Shown one piece after another: positions 18,428 to 26,653 of a DNA stretch of 64,000 nt. The notes beneath the pieces were generated by a model that had not been told where the DNA came from, ran no database searches, and saw nothing but the letters and a program-made list of their open reading frames with translations. How positions within the stretch are numbered: position 1 is the stretch's first letter; every line of letters starts with the position of its first letter. The DNA lies in assembly GCF_017833255.1 (NCBI RefSeq), contig NZ_JAFIBU010000001.1, positions 1,054,001-1,118,000 on the forward strand, in the 5' to 3' direction. A program made the translations under genes and the position numbers. This stretch comes from Paenibacillus sp. PvR098 (lineage in GTDB: Bacteria > Bacillota > Bacilli > Paenibacillales > NBRC-103111).

Positions 18428-19948
18428 TTACAGTCTGTAAATATCCGAATACTTCTCGCGTAAATAATCGACCAAATAGTCGGGATTCAGCTCCTCACCG
18501 GTGACCTGCGTGATGATTTCCGTCGGAGTCAGGCTTTTGCCGTGACGGTAGATTTTGTCCGTAAGCCAGTCTTTAATCGGAAGCAGATTTCCTTCCTGAA
18601 CCAACGCGTCCATGTCGCCCAGCTCCTGCCGAAGCGTGCGCATGATCTGTGCTGCGTACATATTCCCGAGCGCATAAGAAGGAAAATATCCGAAGGCCCC
18701 TCCGGACCAATGCACGTCCTGCAGCACCCCTTCCCCGTTGTGGGACGGTGCGATTCCAAGATACTCGCGGTACTTCTCGTTCCACACCTCCGGCAGGTCA
18801 GCCACCTTCACGCTGCCGCTGAACAACTCCTTCTCGATCTCGTAGCGGACCATAATATGCAGATTATAGGTCAGCTCGTCGGCCTCAATACGGATCAGAG
18901 AAGGCTTCACTTCATTGGTAGCCCGGTAAAAATCTTCCATAGACACGTTATCGAACTGGCCAGGGTAATTGTTCTGCAGCTTACCGTAGTACTTGCTCCA
19001 GAAAGGGCGACTGCGGCCGATCATATTCTCCCAGAAGCGCGACTGCGACTCATGAATGCCCATCGATGTGCCTGTACACAACGGGGTGCCGATCAAATCC
19101 GGCGAGATGTTCTGTTCATAGAGTGCGTGGCCGCCCTCATGAATCGTACCGAACAAAGCGCTGTTCACATCATCCAAGAGGTATCGAGTTGTAATCCGCA
19201 CATCACCCGGATTAAGCCCCGTGGCGAACGGATGCACCGTTTCGTCCAGTCTTCCAGCCTCAAAATCATACCCCATTTGCTCAAGTATGTATAAGCTGAA
19301 CTGCTTTTGCTTTTCCTTATCGAACATCTGCTTCAAAAAGGACGTATTCGGCTTGTGCGAAGACGATTCAATAGAAGCTAGAAGCGGCACAACCTTCTCA
19401 CGGAGCGCGCCGAACACCTGATCGAGCTTCTCCACCGTCATGCCCGGCTCATACATATCGAGCAGCGTGTTGTATTTATGTCCCTTGTAGCCCCATAGAT
19501 CGATGAACTCCAGATTCATATCGACAATCTTCTCCAGATAAGGCTGAAAGCTAGCGAAGTCCGCCTGCTCCTTGGCTTCTTCCCATGCCGCTTCGGACTG
19601 GGAAGTCAGCACAACGTATTCCTGATAGCGCTTAGGGGGAATTTTTTTGCTGCGGTCGTACTCCTTCTTGCATTCGCTAACAATCTTCCGATATAAGGGG
19701 TCCAGCTGTCCATTCACATCAGAGGAAGCAAAATAATCCAAGAACGCTCCCATTTCATCCGACACCGACAGTTTGAACAGCTCACCGGACAACTCGCCTA
19801 CCACCTCGGAGCGTGTGGCAATTCCTTTCTTGGGCGCACCCGTGCGCATATCCCAATAAATGAGTCCCACAGCTTCCTCGTAGCTCTTCATCTTTTTTAA
19901 ATAGTGCTTGAACTCGTTTAATTTGGCATCAAAGCTTGAAGTCGTCAT
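18428..19948 (-). CDS. M32 family metallocarboxypeptidase (carboxypeptidase Taq type)
   Basis: 506 residues, the usual size for M32. The active site is HEGGH in GTIHEGGHALYEQN at about residue 260, with the third ligand Glu in GIHESQSRFWE. The DVRITTRY and HNGEGVLQDVHWSGGAFGYFPSYALGN segments are typical of the family. The enzyme removes C-terminal residues from cytoplasmic peptides using Zn or another divalent metal. ATG at 19948 was chosen because AAGGGG lies eight bases upstream. It is a single-gene unit with its own terminator. Confidence 0.94.
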   Translation of the reverse strand: MTTSSFDAKLNEFKHYLKKMKSYEEAVGLIYWDMRTGAPKKGIATRSEVVGELSGELFKLSVSDEMGAFLDYFASSDVNGQLDPLYRKIVSECKKEYDRSKKIPPKRYQEYVVLTSQSEAAWEEAKEQADFASFQPYLEKIVDMNLEFIDLWGYKGHKYNTLLDMYEPGMTVEKLDQVFGALREKVVPLLASIESSSHKPNTSFLKQMFDKEKQKQFSLYILEQMGYDFEAGRLDETVHPFATGLNPGDVRITTRYLLDDVNSALFGTIHEGGHALYEQNISPDLIGTPLCTGTSMGIHESQSRFWENMIGRSRPFWSKYYGKLQNNYPGQFDNVSMEDFYRATNEVKPSLIRIEADELTYNLHIMVRYEIEKELFSGSVKVADLPEVWNEKYREYLGIAPSHNGEGVLQDVHWSGGAFGYFPSYALGNMYAAQIMRTLRQELGDMDALVQEGNLLPIKDWLTDKIYRHGKSLTPTEIITQVTGEELNPDYLVDYLREKYSDIYRL

Positions 19949-20056
19949 CTGGCTTACCCCTTCCATAACGGTATAACTTGATCATACTTGCTCCTGAAAA
20001 CAGAAGCAAATTTCTCCAAAATGGGGTATGATAGATGTAGGAGGAGAGTGACTACC

Positions 20057-20383
20057 ATGCACATTACTTTTACCGAAGAAGCAGCTAAGGAAATCAATTC
20101 TAAGCTGAACACGCCAGAGGGCGGTAACCTGAAGCTGGTCTATGACGCGGAAGGCTGCGGCTGCTCGGTCAGCGGTGTTCCGACGCTATGGATTACGGAC
20201 AAGCCCGACAGCAACGATTTCATGGTTCAGGATGAGCCTTACCCTCTGCTGATGGATCGCAAGCATGAAGTGTTTTTCGAGGAACGCATGTCCATAGATT
20301 ACAAAAAGAATGGTCATTGTTTCATATTGAAAAGCAGCGGCCAAATTTACAATGCCCATATGATGCTTTTGGACAAAAGATAA
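20057..20383 (+). CDS. Fe-S biosynthesis (HesB/YqkB-like) family protein
   Basis: 108 residues beginning MHITFTEEAAKEI, an A-type Fe-S carrier fold similar to B. subtilis YqkB. The segment VYDAEGCGCSVSGVPTLW holds a Cys-Gly-Cys pair. The C-terminal Cys-Gly-Cys of classical IscA is absent, and only one Cys is seen later (GHCFIL). It is therefore a YqkB-type relative rather than a canonical IscA. The ATG at 20057 has GGAGGAGAG upstream. The next gene, carbonic anhydrase, lies 51 bases downstream on the same strand. Confidence 0.82.
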   Translation: MHITFTEEAAKEINSKLNTPEGGNLKLVYDAEGCGCSVSGVPTLWITDKPDSNDFMVQDEPYPLLMDRKHEVFFEERMSIDYKKNGHCFILKSSGQIYNAHMMLLDKR

Positions 20384-20434
20384 AATAAAGAGACATTAGG
20401 ATAATTTATTTTGACCCGTAGGGGAGGAAAATAG

Positions 20435-21004
20435 ATGTCGATGCTAACTGAAATCATCCACCACAATCAAGAATTCGTCGAAGCTAAAGAGTACGAGCAG
20501 TTTAAAACCACCAAATTCCCCGATAAGAAAATGGTGATTCTGACCTGCATGGATACGCGTCTTACCGAGCTGCTGCCCAGAGCGTTGAACCTGCGTAACG
20601 GAGATGCGAAGATCATCAAGAATGCAGGGGCAATCGTCTCCCATCCGTTCGGGAGTATTATGCGAAGCATCATCGTGGCGGTTTATGAGCTGGATGCCAA
20701 AGAAGTGTTCGTTGTCGGCCATTACGAGTGCGGCATGACCGGTCTGAATGCGAAAGATGTGCTGAACAAGGCCCGCAGCCGCGGCGTGACAACCGAGCTG
20801 ATCGATACGCTTCAACATGCAGGCATCAAACTGGAAGGTTTCTTGACCGGCTTCGATTACGTTCACGACGGTGTCGTCAACAGCGTCAATCTGATCAGAA
20901 ACCATCCGCTGCTGCCCAAGGATTTGCCCGTGCACGGCTTAATTATTCATCCGGAAACGGGACGCCTTGACATCATCTCTAACGGATATGAGTCCATTTC
21001 CTAA
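20435..21004 (+). CDS. beta-class carbonic anhydrase
   Basis: 189 residues. The Zn ligands are Cys38, Asp40 (TCMDTR), His96 and Cys99 (GHYECG), and the Asp-Arg dyad of the beta class is at 40-42. The size and the NAGAIVSHPFGS segment match YtiB-type enzymes of Bacillales. It interconverts CO2 and bicarbonate in the cytoplasm, supplying carboxylases. GGAGGAAAATAG precedes the ATG. Confidence 0.92.
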   Translation: MSMLTEIIHHNQEFVEAKEYEQFKTTKFPDKKMVILTCMDTRLTELLPRALNLRNGDAKIIKNAGAIVSHPFGSIMRSIIVAVYELDAKEVFVVGHYECGMTGLNAKDVLNKARSRGVTTELIDTLQHAGIKLEGFLTGFDYVHDGVVNSVNLIRNHPLLPKDLPVHGLIIHPETGRLDIISNGYESIS

Positions 21005-21026
21005 ACGTCCCATGGTGGATGAGACG

Positions 21027-21084
21027 AAAATCATCGCAGAAGTGCTGATATGCTCTTATCGGCCTTCATTGCGATGATTTTTTT
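21027..21084 (+). terminator. bidirectional rho-independent terminator between carbonic anhydrase and DUF309 genes
   Basis: AAAATCATCGCA and TGCGATGATTTTTTT form a 12-bp stem around a 31-base loop. It ends the carbonic anhydrase transcript. Its reverse complement overlaps the end of the convergent DUF309 gene. Confidence 0.6.
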
Positions 21085-21643
21085 ACTTAGCTTCTCCTTC
21101 ATCATTCACCTTCTTCATCCGCTGCTTCAGCTTGAGCTGTTTCTGAAGCTCCCGCTCCGCTACAACGGCAGTGCGGTCACGCAAGGTATGCTTGTGAATC
21201 AGGAACGTATCGTTCATGTCGCTCGGCTGTCCCCATATTTTATTGGTGTAGGCGCAAGCCTGACCGCACAAAACGTTCAGTGTCTCGTCCTTCAGGGGAA
21301 TGTCCAGATCCGAGTAGGTAAAGTTCACCGGATCCATGCATTCCTCCAAACGGGCCTGAAGAACATCTCGAAATTTATCCGCATCGATTCCAAGTCGCTC
21401 CAGACGTTCTTTGTCCAGCCGCTGTATAGCGCTTGTCAGCATTTTGACCGCTCCAGCTAGGTTGCCCCGTCTTTGATGGTAAAGCGAGACGGCCACCTGA
21501 ATGAGGCCCACATACGCCTCGCTGTTCGGATCTTCCGGGTGCTCCTTCCAGAATTCTTCAAGCACTTCGTGACATTCGAAAAAATCCCGTTCGGCGTGAA
21601 AATGAATCAAGTAGTCCACATAAGCTTTAGGATAAGAATTCAT
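21083..21643 (-). CDS. DUF309 family protein
   Basis: About 186 residues. The N-terminal segment DFFECHEVLEEFWKEH is the diagnostic DUF309 motif, with a His-Glu pair. The family is all-helical and its biochemical function is unknown. The C-terminal 60 residues are charged and end in KLKQRMKKVNDE. The ATG at 21643 has AAAGGA nine bases upstream and is preferred to one two codons earlier. It is convergent with the carbonic anhydrase gene. Confidence 0.85.
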   Translation of the reverse strand: MNSYPKAYVDYLIHFHAERDFFECHEVLEEFWKEHPEDPNSEAYVGLIQVAVSLYHQRRGNLAGAVKMLTSAIQRLDKERLERLGIDADKFRDVLQARLEECMDPVNFTYSDLDIPLKDETLNVLCGQACAYTNKIWGQPSDMNDTFLIHKHTLRDRTAVVAERELQKQLKLKQRMKKVNDEGEAK

Positions 21644-21678
21644 CTGCATACATCCTTTGGTGGTCTTTTTATATATAT

Positions 21679-22515
21679 TTAAACTATTTTACCATAGAAC
21701 GCTTGCAGTTGAATGACATTATCCCCCTTCTCCCTCTCTGCCACCCACCCAAAACCTAACGGCACGGTCAATTGTGCGATCGACCAAAATAATCCAACAA
21801 ACGCAAGTGATACATTCCGCTGTTCCTTGTTGCTATATTGAGTCGTAAGTAATTGATACAGAACATTGGAGTAACCGCCCGTAACGCCTAATCCCATGAT
21901 AAGGATCATAAAAATCCACATATTTGAAATGAAAGGTGAAAGGATAATCCAAATTCCGGTGCCTGCCATGCCCATACATAATAAAAACTTTCTTCCCAAT
22001 AAAGATTCGAGCTTTCCATAGGTAAATCCGATGATGATATACCCAACCGAAAGCAGGGCTGTTATCCCCCCAATGGTCGCCTCACTAAATCCTAATTCTT
22101 TAAAAAATACGGGATAAAAAGAGTAAATTAAAACAAACGGTACAGCAGCTGTGAAAGCGGATATTCCGGCAATATAAAAAGGCTTACACCTCATTACATG
22201 GAATAACGGAGAAAGATCCAATATGTTCATGTCCATATTTATGGTATACGGGCATAATAAAACTTAAACCAAAAATGCTTCCTCCAATAAATGAACATAC
22301 GGCAAAAGAAGCCTGGTAACCAAAATACCCATCATGGTCTGTATAAATCCATAGAGCAATGTCGTGCCATAAATTAGAGCAAAGGCCCGTTGTTCATGCA
22401 ACAAAACCACCCTCATTAATAGCTTGCTGAACCCGAGCGCCAGCATACTGACAGTACCCTGGCGCTCAAGGACTTCCTTGTCACATATGTAGGTTATCCC
22501 TCCTGACAGGAGCAA
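21679..22515 (-). pseudogene. MFS transporter remnant
   Basis: Two fragments in different frames. The upstream one (22264-22515) has helices with VSMLALGFSKLLMR and YGFIQTMMGILVTRLLLPYV. The downstream one (21679-22236) has the second half of a major-facilitator protein, including GKLESLLGRKFLL and GLGVTGGYSNVLYQLL. Between them the sequence continues in a third frame (FGLSFIMPVYHKYG), showing at least two frameshifts. The first membrane helices of a normal MFS protein are missing, and the 5' side runs into the end of the BCCT gene. The substrate class cannot be told. The DNA is AT-rich compared with the core genes to its left. Confidence 0.75.
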
Positions 22516-24112
22516 TAAGCGGGTCGACGGTAAGGCTTTCCTTAGCTTTCACTACTTCATACCTTTCGGCTTCATCACCTGTCTTACATTCTTCATCAAC
22601 CATTTGTTTCAGTTGTCTAGGAATGCTTACTATTAACAGTAATAACATGAGAGCAATGGGTGGAGCTGTGATAATCGCCCCTGTTTGAAGTGTGGACAAC
22701 CCGCCAATATGCAAAAGAATCGCCGCAATCCCCCCAATGACCAAACCCCAAAACAGCCGTATCCACCGACTAGGTTCATCTGAACCTGTTACTACGATCG
22801 ATGCAGATAACGCTACCGAATCAGCTGTTGTCACCAAGAACAAAACAATCGCGATGAGAAACGCAATAATAAATACATTACTTAACGGCAAATAATTCAA
22901 TAACGAAAGGAGTGCTGACTCCATGCCGTTGGTTGCAAGAACTTTTGTAATCTCACCGCCTGATTTAATATCAAACCATATGCCGGTTCCCCCCAATATA
23001 GCAAACCAAAATATTAATGAGACCCCTGAAATGCTTAGTCCCGCAATCAAAATTTCTCTAATGGTTCTCCCCCTGGAAACTCGTGCAAAAAACAAACCTA
23101 TTGCCGGTCCCCAGCCGATCCACCAAGCCCAATAAAAGGAGCTCCACCATGAAAGCCAACCGCTTTTTTCCACCGGATCTGTATACAAACTCATTTTCAC
23201 AAAATCCTGCAAATACCCTCCAAAGCTGGATATCATAATATCGAGGATAAATTGAGAGGGGCCTAAAAGGAAAATTGCAGCGGCCAAAACGATTGCCAAA
23301 TAAACGTTCCATCTGCTGAGCTTTGTAATTCCTTTGAAAACACCAGTTATACACGAAATGGTAAACGTAGCTACGATGACGAATAGGATAATAAATTTAG
23401 TTGCTGAGTTATCGGGAATACCATAAACTTCTTCAAGCATGTAACCAAGCTGTATGACAAGCAGTCCCACAGAGGCCATCACTCCGCCTACTACGGCAAT
23501 CGTGCTAAAGATATCGATCGCTTTTCCCCAAAATCCCTTTACCCGTTTCTCTCCAATCAGGAAATAGAACGCTGAGCTCGGTTTAAACGGCAGCCCTTTG
23601 TGATATACGGCCACCATGGTTGCGATAACAAAAATGCCATAAATACACCATGCACTGAATCCCCAGTGTAAATAAGAATATTGCAACGCCACAACCGCTG
23701 CCTCTTGAGTGTTATTTTGTACGGTATCGGAATAAAGAGGAGGAACCGAACTGAAAAAAGTTAAGGGTTCGCCTGGACCGTAGAATACAGCCCCGGCAGC
23801 AATAGCTGAGCAAAATAAAATGGATATCCAGCTGAATGTAGACATCTCCGGTTTTTCTAATTTCCCGAGCCGGATAGAACCGAGTTTTGAGAAAATCAGA
23901 TAAATACAGACCAATACATTCAAAAATACAATGACAGCAAACACAGAGCCCAACGTTGAAGTTACCCAGTTTAAAGAGCTGCTCAATATGGAGCTTACCA
24001 GATCAATGTTGATTAATGAGGCCATGATAAACAGAATAAAAAACACACCGCTAACGCCTAATACCCATCTGTCCAACTTTGGTTGACCCAATGAACTTTT
24101 TTGATCCGGCAT
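22481..24112 (-). CDS. BCCT family transporter (betaine/carnitine/choline type)
   Basis: 543 residues with about twelve membrane helices. The family signature is clear in WWSSFYWAWWIGWGPAIGLFFARVSRGRTIREI, with the Trp-rich helix that forms the quaternary-amine site in BCCT proteins. TTADSVALSASIVV corresponds to the late helix segment. The ATG at 24112 has AGAAGGAG upstream. It follows the LLM monooxygenase gene in the same direction with 57 bases between, so the two probably form one unit that imports and oxidises a small substrate. Substrate is inferred only at the class level. Composition is AT-rich like its neighbours. Confidence 0.88.
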   Translation of the reverse strand: MPDQKSSLGQPKLDRWVLGVSGVFFILFIMASLINIDLVSSILSSSLNWVTSTLGSVFAVIVFLNVLVCIYLIFSKLGSIRLGKLEKPEMSTFSWISILFCSAIAAGAVFYGPGEPLTFFSSVPPLYSDTVQNNTQEAAVVALQYSYLHWGFSAWCIYGIFVIATMVAVYHKGLPFKPSSAFYFLIGEKRVKGFWGKAIDIFSTIAVVGGVMASVGLLVIQLGYMLEEVYGIPDNSATKFIILFVIVATFTISCITGVFKGITKLSRWNVYLAIVLAAAIFLLGPSQFILDIMISSFGGYLQDFVKMSLYTDPVEKSGWLSWWSSFYWAWWIGWGPAIGLFFARVSRGRTIREILIAGLSISGVSLIFWFAILGGTGIWFDIKSGGEITKVLATNGMESALLSLLNYLPLSNVFIIAFLIAIVLFLVTTADSVALSASIVVTGSDEPSRWIRLFWGLVIGGIAAILLHIGGLSTLQTGAIITAPPIALMLLLLIVSIPRQLKQMVDEECKTGDEAERYEVVKAKESLTVDPLIAPVRRDNLHM

Positions 24113-24168
24113 CTTCCCATCTCCTTCTGAAGTACCTCTCACAGCTTCATTCCGTCAAAAAAGAATGT

Positions 24169-25200
24169 TTAACTTTTCTTTATCAAAGGTAAAACATCGA
24201 CTCCAAAGCGTTCCAAATCCTCTTTAAAATTAATAAATTGCAATAATATGATGTCTATCCCCTGCTTTTGCAAATTCTGGAATTGATCCGCTATTTCTTC
24301 CGGTGTTCCTACAACCGCTTTCGAGCCGCCAAGAACCCATCCTTCAACATCCAAATCCGTTCTAAAAGAGCTTCCCATCCTTGCTCTTGCAACAGCTTCA
24401 ACGGATTCACGATCATGTTGTTCAATCAATTGATTGTATCTCTCTTGTGCCTTGTTTCTGTCCTGATCCCAGACACATAGACAAGCAATCATTTTTTTAA
24501 CTTTTCTACGATAACGTTCAGCTCTTTGTCCAATGTCCATTATGATTTCTTCAATTTGTTTGCTGGCGCCGTTAACAAAGAAAATGTCAGCATATTTAGC
24601 CGTTAATTCCCGAGCAGCCGGCGAATAGCCAGCTTGAACGATTTTAGGATATGCATCAGAAAGAGGCTTAGGTTCTAACCAGGCATTTTCGATTGAAAAA
24701 TATTTCCCTCTATAAGAGAATTCCTTCTCCGTCCATAACCCGTTTAAAATTTCTATAAATTCCATAGAAACCTCGTAGCGCTCGTCGTGTTCGAGCCATG
24801 GCAATCCCACCATTTGATACTGCTCCTTCACATTACCGCTTACAATATTCACTCCCCATCGGCCCTGACCGATTTGGTTTAATGTTGCACCCATTTTAGC
24901 CATTATGTAAGGATTAATCCCAGAAGAATATACCGTGGAAAAAACTTGAATTTTTTTTGTGATGGCTAATAGTGAAGCGGCAAAAGGGATGGGATCCAGC
25001 ACATACCCGGAAAATTCCGGTTTATTTTTAGCAAATGGCGCCCAGTTATTGATTGGCACCAAGTAATCCAAGCCTAACTCTTCTGCCTTTAAAGCAATTT
25101 CCTTATTATAATTCCATTCCCACGTGGTGCTCATCTCCATATTTGAGATAAAAGGCTTGCCGATGTTAGGCATAAATATACCTAGTTCTAATCTGTCCAT
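24169..25200 (-). CDS. LLM class flavin-dependent monooxygenase
   Basis: About 343 residues, a luciferase-like TIM-barrel protein that uses FMNH2 and oxygen. GIFMPNIGKPF at the N-terminus, GATLNQIGQGRWGVNIVSGN at about 100-120 and QAGYSPAARELTAKYAD at about 200 match the alkanesulfonate / dimethylsulfone / RutA-like branch. The motif NIVSGN is typical of enzymes in that branch. The ATG at 25200 has AAAGGAGCACTACG upstream. Paired with the BCCT transporter, it suggests oxidation of an imported sulfur- or nitrogen-containing osmolyte, which is inference. A flavin reductase is not found nearby. Confidence 0.85.
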   Translation of the reverse strand: MDRLELGIFMPNIGKPFISNMEMSTTWEWNYNKEIALKAEELGLDYLVPINNWAPFAKNKPEFSGYVLDPIPFAASLLAITKKIQVFSTVYSSGINPYIMAKMGATLNQIGQGRWGVNIVSGNVKEQYQMVGLPWLEHDERYEVSMEFIEILNGLWTEKEFSYRGKYFSIENAWLEPKPLSDAYPKIVQAGYSPAARELTAKYADIFFVNGASKQIEEIIMDIGQRAERYRRKVKKMIACLCVWDQDRNKAQERYNQLIEQHDRESVEAVARARMGSSFRTDLDVEGWVLGGSKAVVGTPEEIADQFQNLQKQGIDIILLQFINFKEDLERFGVDVLPLIKKS

Positions 25201-25729
25201 CGTAGTGCTCCTTTCGATAATCAAAATTTGATTTGTATCATGATCCCAAGATTAAGCTAATGAACATGGAGTAAGAAGTAGGAAGTAAGAGATGTGTGTG
25301 ATTTACATGGAGAGGTACTTCAAGAAAAATACTTTACAGAAGTACTGGCGAAGGAGTTACCAAAACCTCGTTACTTTGAATTCTATGTTACAATTCAATA
25401 TACACAACTCACACTACTCAGTTCATTTTTGATAAACACCCCTTTTTATGTTAGTTATTATGACTTAAAATAATCATAATAGTCATTATTATATTATATT
25501 CACAATTTTGTCAATATTCATTATATTCAATCTTTATTTCCGCGCGAAACTTTTGAATTTGTAGGTTCTTTGAATCCATTCCTTCCGTTTTCCGCAAGAT
25601 TCATAAATAAATTTTTGCAAACCAAAAATAAATATATTTTTAACAATTTCGTTTAAAATGTGAAACCAACGTCTACATTGATTCGTAGTAAGTATTGCAA
25701 CTACTATATATTGATGGAGGATGTTCAGC
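25201..25729. other. AT-rich divergent intergenic region
   Basis: Between the LLM gene (minus) and the Tim44-like gene (plus). Apart from the candidate promoter listed separately, no gene, RNA fold or repeat is recognised. It marks the right edge of the AT-rich insert. Confidence 0.5.
25462..25514 (-). promoter_or_regulatory. candidate promoter and dyad upstream of the LLM-BCCT unit
   Basis: On the minus strand TTGACA (25514-25509) and TATAAT (25493-25488, 15-base spacer; TAATAA gives 17) form a sigma-A-like promoter. TGACT...AGTCA flanking an A/T-rich dyad lies at the expected transcription start and may be an operator. Confidence 0.35.
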
Positions 25730-26176
25730 ATGTGGAAAAAATTATCTATGATTGTGTTGGCTAGTACGATCGCTTTCTCATTTACAGCGGTCACTCTGCC
25801 TGATCAGGCAGACGCTAAGAGGTCGTACAACTCTTCGAAGAAGAGCTTCAGCCCTAGCTCCGGATCGACTAATCAAACGCCCAACAATAACGTCAATAGA
25901 AATCAATCGACAACATCGAACAACCCTGCTAGCACTGCGGCTGCACAAAAGCCCGGATTTTTCAGCGGCGGTTTGATGAAAGGATTGATGATTGGCGGAC
26001 TCGCAGGCATGCTGTTCGGCGGCTTGTTCGGCGGAATGGGCTTCCTCGGCGAAATGCTTGGAATGATGATCAACCTGCTTGCAGTCGCCGCGCTGGTTCT
26101 TGTCGTGTTCCGTCTCATCGCTTTCTTTCGGGACCGCAAAAAAGAAAAACTCAACGAAGAACCAAAGCGTTATTAA
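25730..26176 (+). CDS. small secreted/membrane protein with Tim44-like N-terminal half
   Basis: 148 residues. A signal peptide ends at QADAKR, then a low-complexity Ser/Asn/Thr-rich stretch (about 33-75), then a Gly/Met-rich hydrophobic segment (GGLMKGLMIGGLAGMLFGGLFGG) and a second membrane helix (NLLAVAALVLVVFRLIAFF). This is the layout of the N-terminal half of bacterial Tim44-domain proteins, but the Tim44 lipid-binding domain itself is missing. Function is unknown. ATG at 25730 has GGAGG with nine bases of spacing. An ATG three codons earlier abuts the ribosome site. The yxcD-like gene follows after 37 bases. Confidence 0.7.
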   Translation: MWKKLSMIVLASTIAFSFTAVTLPDQADAKRSYNSSKKSFSPSSGSTNQTPNNNVNRNQSTTSNNPASTAAAQKPGFFSGGLMKGLMIGGLAGMLFGGLFGGMGFLGEMLGMMINLLAVAALVLVVFRLIAFFRDRKKEKLNEEPKRY

Positions 26177-26213
26177 TTCATAAAAACTCTGTTCAAAAGA
26201 GGGTAGCGCGAAT

Positions 26214-26492
26214 ATGAGACTTTCGGAGCAAGATATCATCAATGCGATTTGCTTGAATATCGCTGAACGCAAGCAGCTTCAACCCAACCAGGTTGAAGTG
26301 GAACTCATGTGGGATGAGGATTTGGGATTCTCTGCTGAAGTGCATGCGGAAGGACGCAGCCAAATTCTGATTGCCGCCAATATGCTGGAAGCGATCGAGC
26401 GTTATCTGCTGAAGGAGCATAACATGCGAGTGTTCCGCGAACAAATCCAGCTGAACCTGGAAGATGAAATCGTCGCAGACATCGTACAATAA
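26214..26492 (+). CDS. YxcD/DUF2653 family protein
   Basis: 92 residues beginning MRLSEQDIINAICLNIAERK, then VEVELMWDEDLGFSAEV, which is the conserved core of the YxcD family of Bacillales. No catalytic motif is visible and the function is unknown. It follows the Tim44-like gene on the same strand and ends at a strong terminator, so the two form a short operon. Confidence 0.85.
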   Translation: MRLSEQDIINAICLNIAERKQLQPNQVEVELMWDEDLGFSAEVHAEGRSQILIAANMLEAIERYLLKEHNMRVFREQIQLNLEDEIVADIVQ

Positions 26493-26508
26493 AATGCCTC
26501 AGCCCTAA

Positions 26509-26537
26509 CCCCCTGTCAACTTGACAGGGGGTTTTTC
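26509..26537 (+). terminator. rho-independent terminator after yxcD-like gene
   Basis: CCCCCTGTCAA-CTTGACAGGGGG followed by TTTTT. A near-perfect stem with a very small loop. Confidence 0.9.
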
Positions 26538-26653
26538 TATTTTTTTCACAGTCTATTAATCTATGATAAAATGACCTATTCATTTCCAGCGCAACTTCTC
26601 AACCTCTTATAACGTTTAATAGAGTAGACTCACTAGAAGAAAGAGGTTGATAT

